Part shown: positions 60,901 to 64,000 of the stretch, piece by piece
Numbering within the stretch: position 1 is the stretch's first letter
How the letters are laid out: every line of letters begins with the position of its first letter
From: Neocallimastix lanati (nom. inval.)
Taxonomy: Eukaryota > Neocallimastigomycota > Neocallimastigomycetes > Neocallimastigales > Neocallimastigaceae
Assembly: GCA_016946835.1 (NCBI GenBank)
Contig: JACVTC010000188.1
Coordinates: 62,001-126,000, forward strand
Reading direction: 5' to 3'
Length of the DNA: 64,000 bases
Notes under the pieces: model-generated
Told to the model about the DNA's origin: nothing
What the model saw: the letters and a program-made list of their open reading frames with translations, nothing else
The model's database searches: none
Made by a program: the position numbers and the translations under genes

Positions 60901-62549
60901 CTATTTTAACTCCTCCTGATTATTCTAAACCATTTATTATCCGAACAGATACTTCCAGAGATGGACTTGGTGGAGTACTTCTCCAAACAAATGAAAATTC
61001 AATTGAAATCCCCATATATTTTGAAAGTAGAACTCTTTCCGCTGCTGAATCTAATTATAGTGTTACTGATTTAGAAGGTAAAGCAATATTTCATTGTGTT
61101 AAAAAATTTAAACCCTATTTTAGTGGAAGCCCTTTTACCACTATCGTTTATACAGACCATAAACCCTTGGTTAGTATATTTGCTAATAGAGAGCCTTCAA
61201 ATAATCGCCACCTTAAATGGGTTACTGAACTATCAATATTAAATGTTCAAGTCCAATTTCAAGAAGGGAAGAAGAACGTTATTGCTGACGCTTTATCTAG
61301 GTTACCTACAAAAGAAATATATGAAAATAAAGAAATATTAAATGCATTAGTAAACAATGATGTTTTATCCAATAATAGCAATGATAGTATAAATAAATTT
61401 ATGAATGAATTTATAAATAAGAGAATTATAAATATTGATGGTGTGGAATATCTTAAACAAGGAGAACAACTGAGAAGAATAGTTCACAACAAAGAAGAGA
61501 AGCAAAAATTAATCGAAGAAGCCCATGGTCTAGGCCATGAAGGAGCTTATAAAACTTATAGCAGACTGAAGAGGGATTACTACTGGGGAAATATGAAAAA
61601 AGATATACAAATACTAATAAAATGTTGTCACAAGTGTCAAACTTGTCGACCACAAAAATTAAATAAATATACCGAAAATATTGCAACTGTACCTGAATAT
61701 CCTTTCTCAAGAGTTGGGTTGGATCTAATAGGACCGTTACCTATAACAAATAAAGGTAATAGATATATAATTGTATTAGTAGATTATCTTACCAAATGGG
61801 TGGAAGCAGAACCCTTACAATCTGCCGAATCTCAAGATGTAATAAATTTTCTCAAGAAAATATTTGCACGACATGGTGTTCCTGAAATTTTAGTTACTGA
61901 CAATGGTCCACAGTTTACTTCCGATAAGACAAAAGCATTTTTGGACCTTAACGACATTTATGTAAATTATGTAGCAACCTATCACCCCTCGTCTAATAGA
62001 GAAGTAGAAAACAGAAATAGGGAAATAGGTAAGTATCTCAGGTTACTCGGAGAAGAGGATTCGCAGTGGGACGAAACACTTTATAGTGCTCTTTGGGCTT
62101 TAAGAACGTGCAAGAATGAAGTTACGAAACACAGCAGCTTTGAATTGTTGTATGGTCGGAGAGACTTACAACCATTCGAACTCACTGTTAATGTCGAATC
62201 CAAAAATGACTGGGAAGACGAAGAAGAATTTTGGCTGAGGAAATTTATTAACCATGACCGTTGGATCCGTGAAGCAATAAAAAACATTGAAACAGCAAAC
62301 AAGTTGTGGGAAGATCGTAGAAAACAAATAAAAAGAATGAGAGCAAAGTATAAGCCAGGTGATCTTGTTTTGGTCAAATTGTTCAACAGAAAGAAGCTGG
62401 ATCCGTTTTCCACTGGCCCACTAAAGATCGTAAAACAAGAGTTCAATACAGTAACAGTTTGCGATCCAGTAACTGGGGAAGTTGCTGATAGAAACATTCA
62501 TTTAAAAAATATTATTCCATATTTCACAGAATTGAATTTAGAAGAATAA
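57966..62549 (+). CDS. RE9 Pol: protease, RT, RNase H, integrase
   Basis: Open in the -1 frame from gag; the first ATG is at 58050. An Asn-rich leader (about residues 1-330 from that Met) contains the family block LKDNPKPMQTAAM. Protease shows FLDTCASVNF (about 453) and DILIGVD. RT shows PHRIELIPK, PVVLVPKKNG, MPFGLCNAPATFQ and YIDD (about 818). RNase H shows IRTDTSRDG and TDHKPL. Integrase shows the HHCC finger (HGLGHEG to CHKCQ, about 1158), GLDLIG, TDNGPQFT and EVENRN with D, D and E present. The residue before the Glu segment is Arg (SNREVEN), while RE3 and RE7 have Gly. There is no chromodomain; the end is RNIHLKNIIPYF. The frame is uninterrupted. Confidence 0.94.
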   Translation, partial: DGRRTTSINQTNKIIFKNNDSYNNNNKTMFKNNDSYNNNNNKIMFKNNDSYNNNNNNNNIMTMVDDQTILPIINNNIKEKQKCYDLNINNNSNTTQNTLNRPIEIIAAATRNSRNKLNKHNEKPYNRKEVRFNLKDNPKPMQTAAMSHNNINNNTSDNKISTNNSINNNYNNNINNKNNIDYSNTNANNNYNNINNHKNNKNNEYENNNKNNNNKINHNIDNYNDNANNDNKNNNTIDNYNSNNDFNENKENNTYDYFKENTVTNNDDNTHNNTSNTQRVEREDIEPNEDVIMIEESEDDEDNDADKENYNSKNYNNILPGRSKNFNNIIKENPDMASNSENRKTEKLEYLDPSFITEKNIRNVKGKNREEKIKDIKNKAKKINTDIEQSETSFKKPEKHIKLMEKFGDYYIQDLIKEIASTDVITKLVYLLDLFPKFRTEFLKALKLAPKQTITNVIPVITKHKIIKVCGKVENNDCEIFLDTCASVNFITRSALNKLKINKPSIGRISETIFQAYSNSSTESDIYDLQISIGSKTFNEYFRVIEKDDIFDILIGVDSLKNNRFDIKLVDDTLYYIDENNNYIKLADLFYDINLNNTYEDDEDIEKHQNTKFEPFLLTITVTNDKEITNNNELPNTKEHLINEIISSVPNKFKNKISKLFFKFKNVVAIKTDDLGRSKLLPHRIELIPKSSPIKLKAYRLSKAQTKALKEILIKLIENKLIEPSYSSWAFPVVLVPKKNGDWRMCVDFRALNNITIKDSYALPLIDDILMFIGKNAKILSTIDLFSGYHQVPMNPDDKDKTTFTTMFGNYKFCVMPFGLCNAPATFQREMNRIFFDLIGVCLFVYIDDLVIFSDSIESHITHLTKVFQILADNGLKINLEKCSFFKEEVVLLGHVLSTKGIAPIPDKIKVIINWLSPKNITQLKSFLGAVGYYRKFIKNFAQIANPLFNLLKKDVPYEWSEKCNIAFEKLKMSLTVAPILTPPDYSKPFIIRTDTSRDGLGGVLLQTNENSIEIPIYFESRTLSAAESNYSVTDLEGKAIFHCVKKFKPYFSGSPFTTIVYTDHKPLVSIFANREPSNNRHLKWVTELSILNVQVQFQEGKKNVIADALSRLPTKEIYENKEILNALVNNDVLSNNSNDSINKFMNEFINKRIINIDGVEYLKQGEQLRRIVHNKEEKQKLIEEAHGLGHEGAYKTYSRLKRDYYWGNMKKDIQILIKCCHKCQTCRPQKLNKYTENIATVPEYPFSRVGLDLIGPLPITNKGNRYIIVLVDYLTKWVEAEPLQSAESQDVINFLKKIFARHGVPEILVTDNGPQFTSDKTKAFLDLNDIYVNYVATYHPSSNREVENRNREIGKYLRLLGEEDSQWDETLYSALWALRTCKNEVTKHSSFELLYGRRDLQPFELTVNVESKNDWEDEEEFWLRKFINHDRWIREAIKNIETANKLWEDRRKQIKRMRAKYKPGDLVLVKLFNRKKLDPFSTGPLKIVKQEFNTVTVCDPVTGEVADRNIHLKNIIPYFTELNLEE

Positions 62550-62585
62550 GGATACATATATATATACAAAAAAAAAAATTAACAG

Positions 62586-62619
<34 letters not shown>

Positions 62620-62738
62620 AATAATTAAATTATATTGAAACTTCAAAACCTCAAAATTGAAATTTCAAAATCTGAATTTAAAACTTATAATTTTGAAATT
62701 TATTTTATTCATTTCTTAATATTTGATAAATTTTATCT

Positions 62739-62814
<76 letters not shown>

Positions 62815-63843
62815 TATATATAAGAACTGATTATATTAGATATAATAATAAAATATATAAACATAGAGAGTATAGATAGTATAATTAACTATAATATAGA
62901 CAATATAACGTAATAGATAGTATAATAATATAAATATTATATATTGAGTAAAATAATAAAATATTGATAATATAACAAATAGATAGTATAATAATATAAA
63001 TATTATATATTGAGTAAAATAATAAAATATTGATAATATAACAAATAGATAGTATAATAATATAAATATTATATATTGAGTAAAATAATAAAATATAGAT
63101 GAAATAACAAAAAGATAGTATAATAATATATATTATTAACTAAAATAACAAAATAGGTAGTATTATAATATAAAATAATATGAATGTTATAGATAAATAT
63201 AATTATATAATAATATACAAAAATAATAATAGTATATATTTTAAAACCATAGGTTCAACACTAAATTAAGACATTGATTCAAAAGATTATTTTATTTTTT
63301 TTAATTATAATTTTATTTGGATAATAATGATTATAATACATATTAATGATAATTAAAAAAGTACAAGGCGAAAAGAAAATAATGTGAACATAATGAGATT
63401 TGACAAAGAAATTTGACGTTATAAATTCTAAATTATACGATATTTCCAAATATATATATATATATTTATATAACAAATGGTAACAATGAAATTAAATCAA
63501 TTAATAAAAATAATAATTGAATGTAATTATCAATTTAAATATGTAATCATCAATTTAAATATATTATAATAATAATAATAATAATAACATAATATACATA
63601 CCTAAATAAAATAAAAAAAAAAAAAAAAAAAAAAAAAAATTCCATGAATAAGACATTTACATTGATAAACTTCACATGTTCAATGAATTAATAATTGACC
63701 AATAAAACAATAATAATTCATATAAAATTTTTTTTTTTTGAACAAAGATTAATTTTAATTAAAAAAAAAAAAAAAAAAAAAAAATACAACAACAAACTAG
63801 CAAATTTAAATAGATTTATATATATATATATATTTTTTTTTAG
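62550..63843 (+). other. RE9 3' non-coding region
   Basis: About 1.3 kb without a supported gene. It holds an A run of about 41 (62741-62781) followed by (AAT)n, a 66-bp tandem repeat (62913-63178), and further A runs at 63608-63638 and 63760-63783. Confidence 0.75.
62913..63178. repeat. 66-bp tandem repeat
   Basis: Four copies with the phase marker AGATAG at 62915, 62981, 63047 and 63113. The last copy is degenerate. Confidence 0.9.
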
Positions 63844-63882
63844 GACTTCAAGGGACGAAGTCTAGGCTAAGCGGGGGCGTCT
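63844..63882 (+). promoter_or_regulatory. RE9 conserved hairpin and polypurine tract
   Basis: GACTTCAAGGGACGAAGTC (63844-63862) folds as a 6-bp stem with a 7-nt loop and is identical in RE3 and RE7. AAGCGGGGGCG follows, just before the LTR. Confidence 0.78.
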
Positions 63883-64000
63883 TGATGCAGTATTTAAATA
63901 AAAAGAGAATATTATCAAGAAATAAAATTAAATATAATAAATAATTAGTTAAATTATAAATGTATATTATAATAATAAATAGTAATATAAAAATTATTAA
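63883..64000 (+). repeat. RE9 3' LTR, first 118 bp
   Basis: Matches 55940-56057 by eye; the LTR continues outside the window. Confidence 0.93.

Larger units (their letters stand above)
55940..64000 (+). mobile_element. RE9: N-family gypsy element with intact gag and pol, 3' end cut by window
   Basis: 5' LTR 55940-56485, tRNA-Lys-type primer site, intact gag, frameshift site, intact 1499-residue pol, hairpin, purine tract and the first 118 bp of the 3' LTR (63883 on). No stop or frameshift was seen in either gene. Confidence 0.93.

Noticed and set aside
62913-63178. CRISPR-like array
   Set aside because: The repeats are contiguous with no unique spacers and the context is eukaryotic.

Overview
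The window is a eukaryotic, extremely AT-rich stretch built almost entirely of LTR retrotransposons, most of them Ty3/gypsy-type and one Ty1/copia-type. The only host gene I can support is an intron-containing tRNA-Ile(UAU) gene at 11188-11279 (minus strand). Long poly-A/T runs, (AAT)n tracts, asparagine-rich proteins and chromodomain-bearing Ty3/gypsy elements fit a very AT-rich fungus. An anaerobic gut fungus (Neocallimastigomycota) is my first guess, but no host protein gene is present to test this, and a microsporidian or dictyostelid-like genome is not excluded.

Layout. RE1 (1-4496, +) is the 3' part of a chromodomain gypsy element; its LTR end cuts into RE2 (4497-about 9613, -), a decayed copia element. 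A gene-poor AT-rich stretch and the tRNA-Ile gene follow. Directly upstream of the tRNA lies a nested pile. RE3 (11294-17556, +) has Gag and integrase but no reverse transcriptase. A solo LTR (17558-18114) comes next. RE5 (18120-32765, -) is a chromodomain-like element with visibly higher GC. RE4 (18174-25244, -) sits inside an LTR of RE5. Target-site duplications (TSDs) are readable: ATGT for RE3, GAAAA for the solo LTR and for RE5, CTAAA for RE4. Further right is RE6 (33749-38495, TSD ACAAT), a rearranged relative of RE4 with an inverted LTR-gag block. RE7 (39140-55581, +) is interrupted by RE8 (43421-50326, -, TSD ATATT) and by a solo LTR of the RE6 family (50365-51099, TSD TTCTT). RE9 (55940 to beyond 64000, +) ends the window. 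RE8 and RE9 look intact; the others carry lesions.

Mechanisms. RE3, RE7 and RE9 form one family, here called the N-family: Asn-rich Gag, tRNA-primed, no chromodomain seen, and a 19-nt hairpin motif before the polypurine tract. RE4 and RE6 form a second family. In RE3, RE4, RE7 and RE9 gag ends in a canonical -1 frameshift heptamer followed by an 8-nt spacer and a 5-bp stem with an 8-nt loop, which places pol in the -1 frame. RE4, RE5, RE6 and RE8 lack a tRNA-type primer site. The bases just after their 5' LTR are instead complementary to an LTR segment about 37-44 nt downstream of a TATA box, the arrangement expected for Tf1/sushi-type self-priming. RE8 and, ancestrally, RE5 use a single Gag-Pol frame.
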